Positions 19,699-25,923 of a DNA stretch of 31,842 bases are shown here, one piece after another; position 1 is the first letter of the stretch, and each line of letters opens with the position of its first letter. The notes beneath the pieces were generated by a model. It was not told the DNA's origin. It did not search any database and worked only from the letters and a program-made list of their open reading frames with translations. The position numbers and the translations under genes are program-made. The DNA is from JBDSKH01 sp050245915 (lineage in GTDB: Bacteria; Actinomycetota; Actinomycetes; Actinomycetales; Microbacteriaceae): the NCBI GenBank assembly GCA_050245915.1, contig JBFWWZ010000038.1, positions 1 through 31,842 of the forward strand, written 5' to 3'.

Positions 19699-19710
19699 CT
19701 CTGCAGGCTA
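19699..19710 (-). promoter_or_regulatory. Putative leaderless promoter of the UvrA-like gene
   Basis: On the reverse strand TAGCCT (19710-19705) fits TANNNT and is followed by 6 nt and then ATG 19698. No Shine-Dalgarno sequence is present. The spacing equals that of the ParA-like gene and the gene at 22642. Confidence 0.55.
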
Positions 19711-19730
19711 TCGGCCACCACCGATCCGCT

Positions 19731-19765
19731 GGTTGAGTAGGCGGCATGGCCGCCGTATCGAAACC
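19731..19765 (+). repeat. Imperfect palindromic repeat (TTGAGTAG...TATCGAAA type), copy 2
   Basis: GGTTGAGTAGGCGGC, the triplet ATG, then GCCGCCGTATCGAAACC. The arms pair imperfectly (GGTT/AACC and GGCGGC/GCCGCC). It lies between the divergent UvrA-like and SEC-C genes, and its central ATG is the only good start codon of the SEC-C gene. Confidence 0.8.
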
Positions 19766-20096
19766 CCTCTGCCCCTGCGGCTCCGGCCGAGACTACTCAG
19801 GATGCTGCGAGCCGCTTCACCGGGGCGCTCCGGCCCCCAGCCCCGAGGCCCTCATGCGCTCGAGGTTCAGTGCCTTCGCGCTGAGGCTGAGCGACTATCT
19901 GCTGGCCTCGTGGCATCCCGACACCCGGCCCGCGACGCTGGAACTCGACGACACCGTGTGGCGCAGACTGCAGATCGTCGACGTCGCGGGGGATGTGGTG
20001 GAGTTCCGGGCGTCGTACCGCGGCGGGCTGCTGCATGAGCGCTCGCGGTTCGCGCAGGTCGATGGGCGCTGGTACTACGTGGAACCGGTAAGCTAA
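19746..20096 (+). CDS. SEC-C motif protein, YchJ/UPF0225 family
   Basis: A 116-residue protein. Near its N-terminus is the SEC-C metal-binding motif CPCGSGRDYSGCCEPLHRG (about 9-27), followed by ALMRSRFSAFALR and a small domain ending in VDGRWYYVEP, as in the YchJ family. SEC-C motifs bind zinc; the role of the family is unknown. The ATG lies in the middle of a dispersed palindromic repeat, so residues 1-7 (MAAVSKP) are encoded by the repeat. No other start upstream of the motif is available. The stop TAA overlaps a promoter-like box ahead of the tRNA. Confidence 0.85.
   Translation: MAAVSKPLCPCGSGRDYSGCCEPLHRGAPAPSPEALMRSRFSAFALRLSDYLLASWHPDTRPATLELDDTVWRRLQIVDVAGDVVEFRASYRGGLLHERSRFAQVDGRWYYVEPVS
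20089..20094 (+). promoter_or_regulatory. Possible -10 box of the tRNA-Pro gene
   Basis: TAAGCT fits TANNNT and sits 35 nt before the mature tRNA 5' end, overlapping the stop of the SEC-C gene. A -35 box is not obvious. Confidence 0.35.
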
Positions 20097-20129
20097 ACCC
20101 TCGGTGCCGCCTTCGGGCGTCACAAGTCA

Positions 20130-20203
20130 CGGGCTGTGGCGCAGCTTGGTAGCGCACCTGACTGGGGGTCAGGGGGTCGCAGGTTCAAATCCTGTCAGCC
20201 CGA
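20130..20203 (+). tRNA. tRNA-Pro (anticodon GGG)
   Basis: 74 nt with a full cloverleaf: acceptor arms CGGGCTG and CAGCCCG, anticodon stem CCTGA/TCAGG around the loop CTGGGGG (anticodon GGG), T arm GCAGG-TTCAAAT-CCTGT and discriminator A. The CCA end is not encoded. The C1-G72 pair is normal for tRNA-Pro. The 3' end of this gene is the likely integration site of the element that follows. Confidence 0.97.
20170..20203 (+). other. Likely left attachment site (attL) in the tRNA-Pro 3' half
   Basis: A tyrosine integrase gene ends 130 nt beyond the tRNA and reads toward it, the usual layout for elements that use a tRNA 3' end as attB. The core is therefore expected inside the T arm and acceptor strand. 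I found no second copy of this segment in the window, so the right junction lies outside. The coordinates are only a working estimate. Confidence 0.5.
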
Positions 20204-20242
20204 CGCATCTGGGGGAGTCCGACTTCCCTGTGATTACAAGGC

Positions 20243-20280
20243 GAGGGGCCCTACCTGATTAAGCCCAGGTAGGGCCCCTC
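20243..20280. terminator. Strong bidirectional terminator between tRNA-Pro and the integrase
   Basis: GAGGGGCCCTACCTG and CAGGTAGGGCCCCTC form a perfect 15-bp stem around an 8-nt loop ATTAAGCC, followed by TCTGTCTCT. It can stop the tRNA transcript from the left and, as a hairpin, the integrase transcript from the right. Confidence 0.85.
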
Positions 20281-20297
20281 TCTGTCTCTGCACCGGC

Positions 20298-20319
20298 GCT
20301 GTTGCACAGAGCCTTGCAC
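20298..20319 (+). repeat. 22-nt repeat with paired TTGCAC boxes, copy 1
   Basis: GCTGTTGCAC, then AGA, then GCCTTGCAC. Two TTGCAC boxes lie 12 bp apart. A second copy with 20 of 22 identical bases is at 24960-24981. This copy lies between the tRNA and the integrase stop, where arm-type integrase sites are expected. Confidence 0.7.
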
Positions 20320-20332
20320 GAGCCGCGTGCGG

Positions 20333-21649
20333 TTAAGCCTCCGACGCGACCATCTGTTGCTGTGCTGCCTGCCCGAGTGCTCGCGCGGCAGCCTGGATCC
20401 CAGCCGCTCCGCTGTGCGGCAAGTAGACGGCCAAATGCACCTCGACGCTGTGCCCGAGCAGGGCGGCAGCGTCCGCGGGCGCGACGCCGATCTGGTGGAG
20501 CCAGAACGCGAGCGAATGGCGGGTGGAGTGCAGCGTGATCGTCCTCACGCCTGCCGCCGCGCAGAGGCGGCGGAACCTATCGCTGTAGACCTGCGGCGCG
20601 ATCGGGTCGCCCAGCTCGTCCACGACCACGAACCCGCTGTCACGCCATGACGACCCAGCCGCCAGCCTGTCGGCTGCCTGCTTCGCCCTCAGTCGCTTCA
20701 GGAGCGCGATCGAACCCGCGTGGATTGCCTCGACCGGCACCGCGCGGACGCGCTGCGCCGACTTCGGATCGTCCACGACGCTCGCGCCGTTCTCGAGCGC
20801 GACGCGCCCCTGCGAGACGGACGCGACCCCAGCGTCGAGGTCGATGTCCTCCCACCGCAGCCCGAGCACGTCGGCCCGCGTCATGCCGCTGAGGGTCATG
20901 CGCCAGGCTCCCGCGAGCGGGTCGGTGTCGGCGTGCTCGCGGAACCGCATCAGCTCGTCGGGCTGCCAGTGTTCGAGGTCGCGCCCTCGCTTCGTGCGCG
21001 ACTTCGGCCACCGCGCGAGCTTCACGACGTTTCGCGTCACGAGCCCTTCGGTCACCGCCATGTCGAACACCTGTTGCAGGGCCACCTTCACCGAACGGAT
21101 GGAGTTGGCCGAGAGCGGCGTGCCGGTGTCGCGCCCCTTCCTCGGGCGCATCCCTTCGACGCCCAGCCAGGCGACGAACTGCTGCACGTCGGCGATGCCG
21201 ACCGCCGACACCGCGAGGCTCGCGATCGGGTGCCGCAGTACCGGCGAGAGCCACTGCCGGTATCCGTCGCGCGTGACCCGCCGCACGTCGATTCGAGTCG
21301 CCAGCCACCGCGTGCAAAGCTGCTCGACGGTCTCGGCGGCGGTGCCGATCGCGACGCCGGCCTCCACGGCTGCCCGAACCTCAGCGACCCACTCACGCGC
21401 GGCGGCGAGCGTGTCGTGTGTCGCGCTCACCTGCTGCCGGGGTCGTCCTGGTTCGAGCCGCGAGGCGTCGAGCCGGGAGCGGAACACGATGCGTCCCGGC
21501 TTCGTCTCCACGCGCCGGATGGGCTCGACGGCGGTCGGGCAGCCCTCGCAGGTGTAGCCGACCACCATCTCGTCGCGGGTGATCGGCGTCCATCCGCTGC
21601 GCTGGTTCCCACGCGGCTTGCCGCACGAGGCGCATGCCTTAGTGCTCAT
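20333..21649 (-). CDS. Tyrosine-type site-specific integrase with N-terminal zinc-ribbon-like motif
   Basis: A 438-residue integrase. The start is ATG 21649; the ORF is open further upstream but would cover the preceding gene. Residues 1-40 have CASC and CEGC (C6, C9, C34, C37), a zinc-ribbon-like pair unusual for this family. A core-binding domain follows at about 105-210. The catalytic residues are R258 in SGMTRADVLGLRW, K296 in DPKSAQR, H374 and R377 in LHSTRHSLAFW, H400 in LLGHSVEVH and nucleophile Y409 in AVYLPHS. It lies beside tRNA-Pro and is the last gene of a three-gene reverse operon. It should catalyse integration into and excision from the tRNA gene. Confidence 0.94.
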   Translation of the reverse strand: MSTKACASCGKPRGNQRSGWTPITRDEMVVGYTCEGCPTAVEPIRRVETKPGRIVFRSRLDASRLEPGRPRQQVSATHDTLAAAREWVAEVRAAVEAGVAIGTAAETVEQLCTRWLATRIDVRRVTRDGYRQWLSPVLRHPIASLAVSAVGIADVQQFVAWLGVEGMRPRKGRDTGTPLSANSIRSVKVALQQVFDMAVTEGLVTRNVVKLARWPKSRTKRGRDLEHWQPDELMRFREHADTDPLAGAWRMTLSGMTRADVLGLRWEDIDLDAGVASVSQGRVALENGASVVDDPKSAQRVRAVPVEAIHAGSIALLKRLRAKQAADRLAAGSSWRDSGFVVVDELGDPIAPQVYSDRFRRLCAAAGVRTITLHSTRHSLAFWLHQIGVAPADAAALLGHSVEVHLAVYLPHSGAAGIQAAARALGQAAQQQMVASEA

Positions 21650-21986
21650 CGTGGACCGCCGCGCCGTCGAGCGCGGCCAGGAACGCCGCGTTCCTAGCGG
21701 CTGTGCGTCGGTTTTCGAAGGCCTCCTGTTCTTCGCCCTCGATCTCCTCGATCTCGTCTGCGGCCTGCTCGGCGGCATGCATGGCCGGTCGCAGCAGTTC
21801 TCCAGCAGTTGTGATGCTGCCGAGCACAGCGCTTGCCTCGCTCTTAATCTCGGACAGCGCGCCGTCTAGATCGGCCATCGGGTCATCCCCATCTAGCGCG
21901 GCCGAGATTGCATCGCTTCGGAAGGTCACGCCGAAGTCGCCATCCCAGTCGGAAAGCACCTCTTCGAGCTCGTCTCTCAGTGTCAT
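21639..21986 (-). CDS. Small acidic coiled-coil protein of unknown function
   Basis: A 115-residue protein rich in Asp, Glu and Ala. The second half, around AEQAADEIEEIEGEEQEAFE, is strongly predicted by eye as a charged coiled coil. There are no cysteine pairs, membrane segments or enzyme motifs. It overlaps the integrase start by 11 nt and the stop of the upstream gene by 4 nt (ATGA), so it is co-translated with both. It may be a helper or regulator of the integrase or a structural partner; the sequence does not say which. Confidence 0.7.
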   Translation of the reverse strand: MTLRDELEEVLSDWDGDFGVTFRSDAISAALDGDDPMADLDGALSEIKSEASAVLGSITTAGELLRPAMHAAEQAADEIEEIEGEEQEAFENRRTAARNAAFLAALDGAAVHDEH

Positions 21987-22642
21987 GTCGGTTCCTTTCT
22001 CTTCCCCGGCGCTTTGCCGGTGGTCTTGGGGTCGCGCGGCGAACCTGTCGTGGCGGCAGGAATCAGCCCGGCGTCACGTGCATCACGAGTCCAGGCATCG
22101 ATAGTGGCGAGGCTGACAGGTTGGCCGTTCGGCCGACGGAACAGTTGGCGTAGAGCTTCGCGGCGAGTCACCGAGGCGCGAATGCTTCCCGTCTCGTCGC
22201 GTTCGTACCGCCGCGCCGGAGTCTCGTGCCACGCGGCAGCGAAGTCCTCAGAGGTCGGAGTGCCGACGTGACGCACGAGGTCGGCCACCTCGCCACTTGC
22301 GGCGCTAATTGCCTCCGAGGTGGCAGTCATATTGATCGCCGCGTCCGTGTCCTCTGTGGCCTGATCCACCTCGCGCCAGAAGGACGTGGCCGCGTCCCGC
22401 AGGTATCCGAGCGGCGCTGCTGAAAGCCATGTCTGGGTGAGCCGGTGGCCGTCGTGCGGACGCGCGGACAGTGCCAGCACCCTTCCGTCCTCCACCACGA
22501 CCTCCCACGTGAACCCGCGGGGGTCGGTGATGACCGTCACGCGTTCCTTCTCGCCAGTCGGCCACCATTCACCGCTCGGGAGTTGATCGAGCACATCGCG
22601 TCGGTACCCGCTGACTTTCCATCGTTCATAGCTCGGAGCCAT
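21983..22642 (-). CDS. Unknown 219-residue protein with possible C-terminal DNA-binding region
   Basis: First gene of the leftward integrase operon. The N-terminal 75 residues look like a small beta-rich domain (RVTVITDPRGFTWEVVVEDG). The middle is helical, and the C-terminal part (SVTRREALRQLFRRPNGQPVSLATIDAWTRDARDAGLIP) resembles a helix-turn-helix followed by a basic tail GKAPGKRKEPT. Its place next to the divergent control region would suit the element's repressor, but that is inferred from position and a weak motif. The ATG has no ribosome binding site and lies 6 nt behind a TANNNT box, so a leaderless transcript is likely. Confidence 0.7.
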   Translation of the reverse strand: MAPSYERWKVSGYRRDVLDQLPSGEWWPTGEKERVTVITDPRGFTWEVVVEDGRVLALSARPHDGHRLTQTWLSAAPLGYLRDAATSFWREVDQATEDTDAAINMTATSEAISAASGEVADLVRHVGTPTSEDFAAAWHETPARRYERDETGSIRASVTRREALRQLFRRPNGQPVSLATIDAWTRDARDAGLIPAATTGSPRDPKTTGKAPGKRKEPT

Positions 22643-22654
22643 GACTACAAACTA
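22643..22654 (-). promoter_or_regulatory. Putative leaderless promoter of the leftward operon
   Basis: On the reverse strand TAGTTT (22654-22649) is followed by 6 nt and then ATG 22642. No Shine-Dalgarno sequence is seen. Confidence 0.55.
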
Positions 22655-22659
22655 ACACG

Positions 22660-22674
22660 GTTGAGATTCTTAAC
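22660..22674. promoter_or_regulatory. Candidate operator between divergent operons
   Basis: GTTGAGATTCTTAAC is an imperfect 15-bp palindrome (12 of 15 positions match its own reverse complement). It covers the putative -35 box of the rightward promoter and lies just upstream of the leftward -10 box, the position expected for a phage-type repressor operator. Confidence 0.45.
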
Positions 22675-22689
22675 GCACTCAAACATGCT
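22661..22689 (+). promoter_or_regulatory. Putative promoter of the rightward element operon
   Basis: TTGAGA at 22661-22666 (5 of 6 to TTGACA) and CATGCT at 22684-22689 (a weak -10) are separated by 17 nt. The start would be near 22696, giving a leader of about 40 nt with GGGAG before ATG 22735. Confidence 0.45.
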
Positions 22690-22734
22690 CAGAGCGAGGG
22701 AAGCGCGAACAGACCACAAGAAACGGGAGTGACT

Positions 22735-22965
22735 ATGCCAGCGATCCAGGACGACGAGTTCTACAAGCCGCACGAAGCCGCCGAGCTGATGAAGGTGACC
22801 TATCAGACGGTGCTTCAGGAGATCCATGCCAACCGCCTTCACGCCGTCGCGGTGGGTTCGAAGCCGCTGTACCGGGTGCCCGGTTGGGCGCTGCGCGACT
22901 ACCAGGAGGGGCGCGCTCCGCGCGCGACCTCCATGGTCGCGTCAGTCGGTAGCTCCAAGGCCTGA
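22735..22965 (+). CDS. Excisionase-like helix-turn-helix protein
   Basis: A 76-residue protein with a MerR/excisionase-type winged helix: FYKPHEAAELMKVTYQTVLQ is the DNA-recognition part and AVGSKPLYRVPGWALRDYQ the wing and following helix. Such proteins bend attachment-site DNA to favour excision or act as Cro-like regulators. The start is ATG 22735, with GGGAG at 22725-22729; an earlier GTG at 22729 would overlap that site. It is the first gene of the rightward operon and divergent from the integrase operon. This fits an Xis that is made after derepression. Confidence 0.85.
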   Translation: MPAIQDDEFYKPHEAAELMKVTYQTVLQEIHANRLHAVAVGSKPLYRVPGWALRDYQEGRAPRATSMVASVGSSKA

Positions 22966-22993
22966 CCACACAAGCCCCCGAAGGGAAGGGAAG

Positions 22994-23299
22994 ATGCACG
23001 CGACGGAGGACGCTCTCGAACTGGCCTATGGCCCGTTCGTGCCCGGCTCCGCTGCGCGTGCAATCCGGGTCGAGAACGCCAAGCACGGATACCGCACCTG
23101 TTGGCGGTGCCTCGAACCTTTCGCCCCTCGCCGGGAGCGTCGCGCTGACGGCAGCCTGACGCGCCTCGGTCGCGGGCGCTGGTACTGCTCACGCGCGTGT
23201 GCCGACGCTGACCGTTCGACTGCCCGTGCCGAGCCCGAGCCGATCGATCCCGATGTGCTCGTGATCGACCTTCGCCGCTGCCGGGGGTGCGCCGCATGA
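22994..23299 (+). CDS. Small zinc-ribbon protein
   Basis: A 101-residue basic protein with three cysteine pairs: CWRC (C36, C39), CSRAC (C65, C69) and CRGC (C96, C99). The first two lie about 26 residues apart and probably bind one zinc ion. A stretch APRRERRADGSLTRLGRGR between them is basic and suits nucleic-acid binding. The start is ATG 22994 with GGGAAGGGAAG directly upstream. The stop overlaps the next ATG as ATGA. Function is unknown; HNH or RNA-polymerase-binding roles were considered, but no catalytic histidines are seen. Confidence 0.75.
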   Translation: MHATEDALELAYGPFVPGSAARAIRVENAKHGYRTCWRCLEPFAPRRERRADGSLTRLGRGRWYCSRACADADRSTARAEPEPIDPDVLVIDLRRCRGCAA

Positions 23300-24627
23300 G
23301 CGCCGCAGACGACGAGGAGCTGACCGTCGACCTTTCCAACTACACCGAGCCAACCGATCTTGATGCCGCCTGGGCGCTGGTTCTCGAAGACGCGCGTCAT
23401 GAACAGGGGAGCCCGGTGACAGAGGACGAGCCGCTGCCCGAGGTCGCCGCACCCGAGAGCGACCCCGACCTCGACGCCATGACCGAGTGGGCGCGGGAAG
23501 CGTGGGCCGCGGCGGACGGCATCGGTCGGGCTGAGAGTCGCCGCCGTCTCGCGCTGGTGATCGCCTACGACACGCGCCACGCGCCGGAGGCACGTGAAGC
23601 CGCGGTCGCCGCCTCGGGCTGGGGCGACGTGCCCCTCGACTCCATCCTCGACGGCATCGCAGCTGGGACGTTCCGGCTCCCGCTGCCGACGGTCGGGATG
23701 CTGGCCGACGGGTCCGCGGGTCTGTTCTATCCGGGGCGCGTCAACGGCGTGGCGGGAGAGTCGGGCGCCGGTAAGGGCTGGGTGGCGCTCACGGTCGCGC
23801 ATGAGCAGATGACGCTCGGGCAGCACACGTATTACATCGACTTCGAGGACAGCCCGGCGCTGGCGGTGCTGCGCCTCGTCGAGGTGCTGGGCGTAGACCC
23901 CGAGCTGGTCCGCCGTCAGTTCCACTACCTCCACCCCACCCGCCACGACCTCGACGGCATCGCCGAGCTCGTCAAGCGCGTGGCCGCGACCCCTGGCGCG
24001 TTCGTGGTGATCGACTCGACCGGCGAGAGCATCGCCGCTGCCGGGCTCAACCAGAACCACGACGAGGACGTGGCGGCCTGGTTCCAGTCTCTCGCACACC
24101 CGCTGGCTGACGAGGGCGGGGCGACCGTCGTGCTGCTCGACCACATGGTGAAGGCGGAGGACGGCGGGCTCTGGCCGATCGGCTCTCAGCGCAAGCGCGC
24201 GGCCATCACCGGAGCGCAGTACGTGGCCGAGGTTTCCCGGCCCTTCAGTAAGACGACTGACGGCATGGTCACCGTGAAAGTGGCCAAGGACCGCCACGGC
24301 GCGCGTGAGGTGCGATCGGTGGCGACCTACGTGCAGTTCCAGCACCCGATCATCAGCCAGAGCCAGCGCGGCGACGGACAGCTCGAGATCGTGCGCAGCG
24401 AAGCGCTGATCGTTCACCTCGGGCTCGGGAAGAGCGCCGATCAGATACAGGCTGACCGCGACGCGAGGGCATCGGCAGCGGTGGCGGCTGACGTGTCGTC
24501 GCTGGATGCGCTGACTCCGCCGCCGAAGTCGCAGCGCGACGTTCAGGCCCGCATGAGTTGGGGCGCGAAGCGGTCGATGGAGGCGCTGCAGTCGTGGCGG
24601 CAGAAGCAGGCCGGAGGTGCGTCATGA
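23296..24627 (+). CDS. RecA-fold AAA ATPase, possible replicative helicase (RepA-like)
   Basis: A 443-residue ATPase. After an acidic N-terminal region, Walker A is AGESGAGKGWVAL (core 154-161), a family-typical GKG rather than GKT/S. YYIDFEDSP, then Walker B AFVVIDSTGE (236-240), and VVLLDHMVK and GSQRKRAAITGAQY follow, as in the hexameric RepA/AAA_25 group. In plasmids and phage-related islands such proteins often unwind origins or act with a primase. The start is ATG 23296 in an ATGA overlap. The gene is directly followed by an iteron-like array, which strengthens a replication role, though this is inferred. No primase gene is seen. Confidence 0.82.
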   Translation: MSAADDEELTVDLSNYTEPTDLDAAWALVLEDARHEQGSPVTEDEPLPEVAAPESDPDLDAMTEWAREAWAAADGIGRAESRRRLALVIAYDTRHAPEAREAAVAASGWGDVPLDSILDGIAAGTFRLPLPTVGMLADGSAGLFYPGRVNGVAGESGAGKGWVALTVAHEQMTLGQHTYYIDFEDSPALAVLRLVEVLGVDPELVRRQFHYLHPTRHDLDGIAELVKRVAATPGAFVVIDSTGESIAAAGLNQNHDEDVAAWFQSLAHPLADEGGATVVLLDHMVKAEDGGLWPIGSQRKRAAITGAQYVAEVSRPFSKTTDGMVTVKVAKDRHGAREVRSVATYVQFQHPIISQSQRGDGQLEIVRSEALIVHLGLGKSADQIQADRDARASAAVAADVSSLDALTPPPKSQRDVQARMSWGAKRSMEALQSWRQKQAGGAS

Positions 24628-25022
24628 GCGCGTGCTACTGCTGCTACTCACTGCTACTAGGGCGCACCTCAGTAGCAGTCGCGAACGGTACGGGAGTGCT
24701 ACTAGTGCTACTGCAGCCCCGTAGGGGCAGTAGCGCAGTAGCACCCGTAGCGGCCACTGTCGGGGAGCACGTCGCGGGAGGGGTGTCGAGTAGCGCTCTG
24801 AGTAGCAATCGGAGCCCCCGACGCACCCGCTCGCGCACCCCTCAGACACCCGGCCAAACGCCCCGCGCGCGCGAGGCGCGCCGCCGACTTGTCCAGTCGT
24901 CAAGTGTCCTAGCCGGCCGCACCCCTGTAATACCGGGGGAGTCGGGCGGGATCTTGCCGGCTGTTGCACCGGGCCTTGCACCATCCGCCCCAATCACCCC
25001 GAACCGAGAGGCACGAGCATGA
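24624..25022 (+). CDS. Possible ORF spanning the iteron region (132 residues)
   Basis: The ORF begins in an ATGA overlap with the ATPase stop and ends in another ATGA overlap with the next gene, the same coupling used through most of this operon. Against it, the codons are unlike its neighbours (many CTA, GTA and AGT), and the product MSACYCCYSLLLGRTSVAVA... is rich in Leu, Val, Ser and Ala and resembles no family I know. The heptamer repeats fall in different codon phases, so they are conserved as DNA, not as peptide. It may be translated mainly to keep ribosomes moving across the region. A real protein cannot be excluded. Confidence 0.4.
   Translation: MSACYCCYSLLLGRTSVAVANGTGVLLVLLQPRRGSSAVAPVAATVGEHVAGGVSSSALSSNRSPRRTRSRTPQTPGQTPRAREARRRLVQSSSVLAGRTPVIPGESGGILPAVAPGLAPSAPITPNREARA
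24633..24807. repeat. Iteron-like array of TGCTACT/AGTAGCA heptamers
   Basis: Eight exact copies of TGCTACT or its complement start at 24633, 24642, 24652, 24671, 24697, 24706, 24737 and 24801, and three near-copies at 24729, 24746 and 24789. Spacing within clusters is 8-10 bp, near one helical turn. The left part is mostly in one orientation and the right part in the other. The array lies directly behind the RecA-fold ATPase gene, the usual place for an origin read by its own initiator. Confidence 0.75.
24696..24744. other. Large hairpin or cruciform inside the iteron array
   Basis: GTGCTACT (24696-24703) pairs with AGTAGCAC (24737-24744), GCTACTG (24707-24713) with CAGTAGC (24728-24734), and CCCC (24717-24720) with GGGG (24724-24727), closing on the triplet GTA. 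Small bulges (AGT/GC and CAG) interrupt 19 base pairs in all. Confidence 0.75.
24960..24981 (+). repeat. 22-nt repeat with paired TTGCAC boxes, copy 2
   Basis: GCTGTTGCAC, then CGG, then GCCTTGCAC; 20 of 22 bases match the copy beside the integrase (20298-20319), in the same orientation. It lies between the iteron array and the next coupled gene. Confidence 0.7.
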
Positions 25023-25396
25023 GCACCAACCCTGAGACCATCAGCCCCGACTCCGACGCCTGGCCGAAGCTCGCGCCGCGCTGGGCGACGCACGCCGACG
25101 TCTGGCCGGACGGCGACATCGTGTTCATGCGCGCGTGGGCGCTGCCGAGCACGTTCCGAGGGGCGGGGCCGGTGCTCGTCGTGCAGGTCCACCAGCAGTG
25201 GGAACTCCTCGAACGCGGCTCGTACGGCATCGGCACGCCCTACGTCGCCGCCGACGAGGACGCGCTGTGGGCGGACTGGCGCGCCGAGGACGTGGCGAGC
25301 GCGCTGCGCGAGATCGCGGACGCGCTCGACCCGCACGAGGTCGCGCCGCCCGAGCACGCGACCCCCGTCGCCGCACAGGAAGGCGAGGACGGATGA
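25019..25396 (+). CDS. Unknown 125-residue acidic protein
   Basis: The product begins MSTNPETISPDSDAWPKL and has a compact Trp-rich domain (WPDGDIVFMRAWALPSTF, VVQVHQQWELLERGSYGIG) and an acidic helical end (ALREIADALDPHEV). No metal or catalytic motif is visible. The start ATG 25019 overlaps the stop of the upstream ORF and its own stop overlaps the terminase small subunit candidate, both as ATGA. GAGAGG lies about 8 nt before the start. Position suggests a packaging or regulatory helper, but the function is unknown. Confidence 0.75.
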   Translation: MSTNPETISPDSDAWPKLAPRWATHADVWPDGDIVFMRAWALPSTFRGAGPVLVVQVHQQWELLERGSYGIGTPYVAADEDALWADWRAEDVASALREIADALDPHEVAPPEHATPVAAQEGEDG

Positions 25397-25923
25397 GCGC
25401 GGACGCTGCATCGGACGCGGGAAGCGTCACGCCTGAGCCGACCGCTGAGGGCGGCGGCGAGTGGGTGCCGGAGTTCGCGGGGCAGCGCCCGCCGTTCCTC
25501 CCCGGCAACGAAGCCGCCGTTACCCACGGCGCTCGCAGCCCTCGCAAGGTGGAGGCAGTGGCGCGGAAGATCAGCGACGAGCTGGCCGACCGCTTCCCGA
25601 TCGCGCTGGACTACCCCGAGACGCTGAACGCGCTTGCTCGGGTCGAGGGAGTCGCGCGGATGCTGTTCGCGGACCTCGTGACGAATTCCGCCTACAGCCG
25701 CAAGGGCGAGTTCAGAGCTGCGCTGATCGCGCGCTGGAACTCCGCAGAGAACACCGCCGCCAAGCTGCGCGCGTCCCTCGGCATGACCCCGGCCAGCGAA
25801 GCGCAGGTCGCCCGCGATCGAGCCGTCGCTGCTGCCGCGACCGTGGACGTGCTGGGCGAACTCGCGAAGCGCGGCGCTGCCACGAGAGCCATCACCACCG
25901 ACCCCGACCGAGAGGACACCTGA
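25393..25923 (+). CDS. Putative phage terminase small subunit
   Basis: A 176-residue protein. Residues 33-49 (PPFLPGNEAAVTHGARS) closely resemble the opening found in many actinophage small terminases, where a PGN...HGA motif precedes the DNA-binding helices. Helices around ARKISDELADRFP, YPETLNALARVEGVARML and AENTAAKLRASLGMTP follow. The small subunit recognises the packaging site and hands DNA to the large subunit, which is encoded three genes downstream in the same operon. The start is in an ATGA overlap. The call rests on the motif and context and is weaker than for the large subunit. Confidence 0.7.
   Translation: MSADAASDAGSVTPEPTAEGGGEWVPEFAGQRPPFLPGNEAAVTHGARSPRKVEAVARKISDELADRFPIALDYPETLNALARVEGVARMLFADLVTNSAYSRKGEFRAALIARWNSAENTAAKLRASLGMTPASEAQVARDRAVAAAATVDVLGELAKRGAATRAITTDPDREDT

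Noticed and set aside
20302..20650. Small forward-strand ORFs over the integrase 3' end
   Set aside because: They run antisense to a well-supported integrase, contain the strong repeat and have no motif or ribosome binding site.
24633..24807. CRISPR or tRNA-like cluster
   Set aside because: The repeats are only 7 nt long, in both orientations and unevenly spaced; no spacers or cas genes are present.
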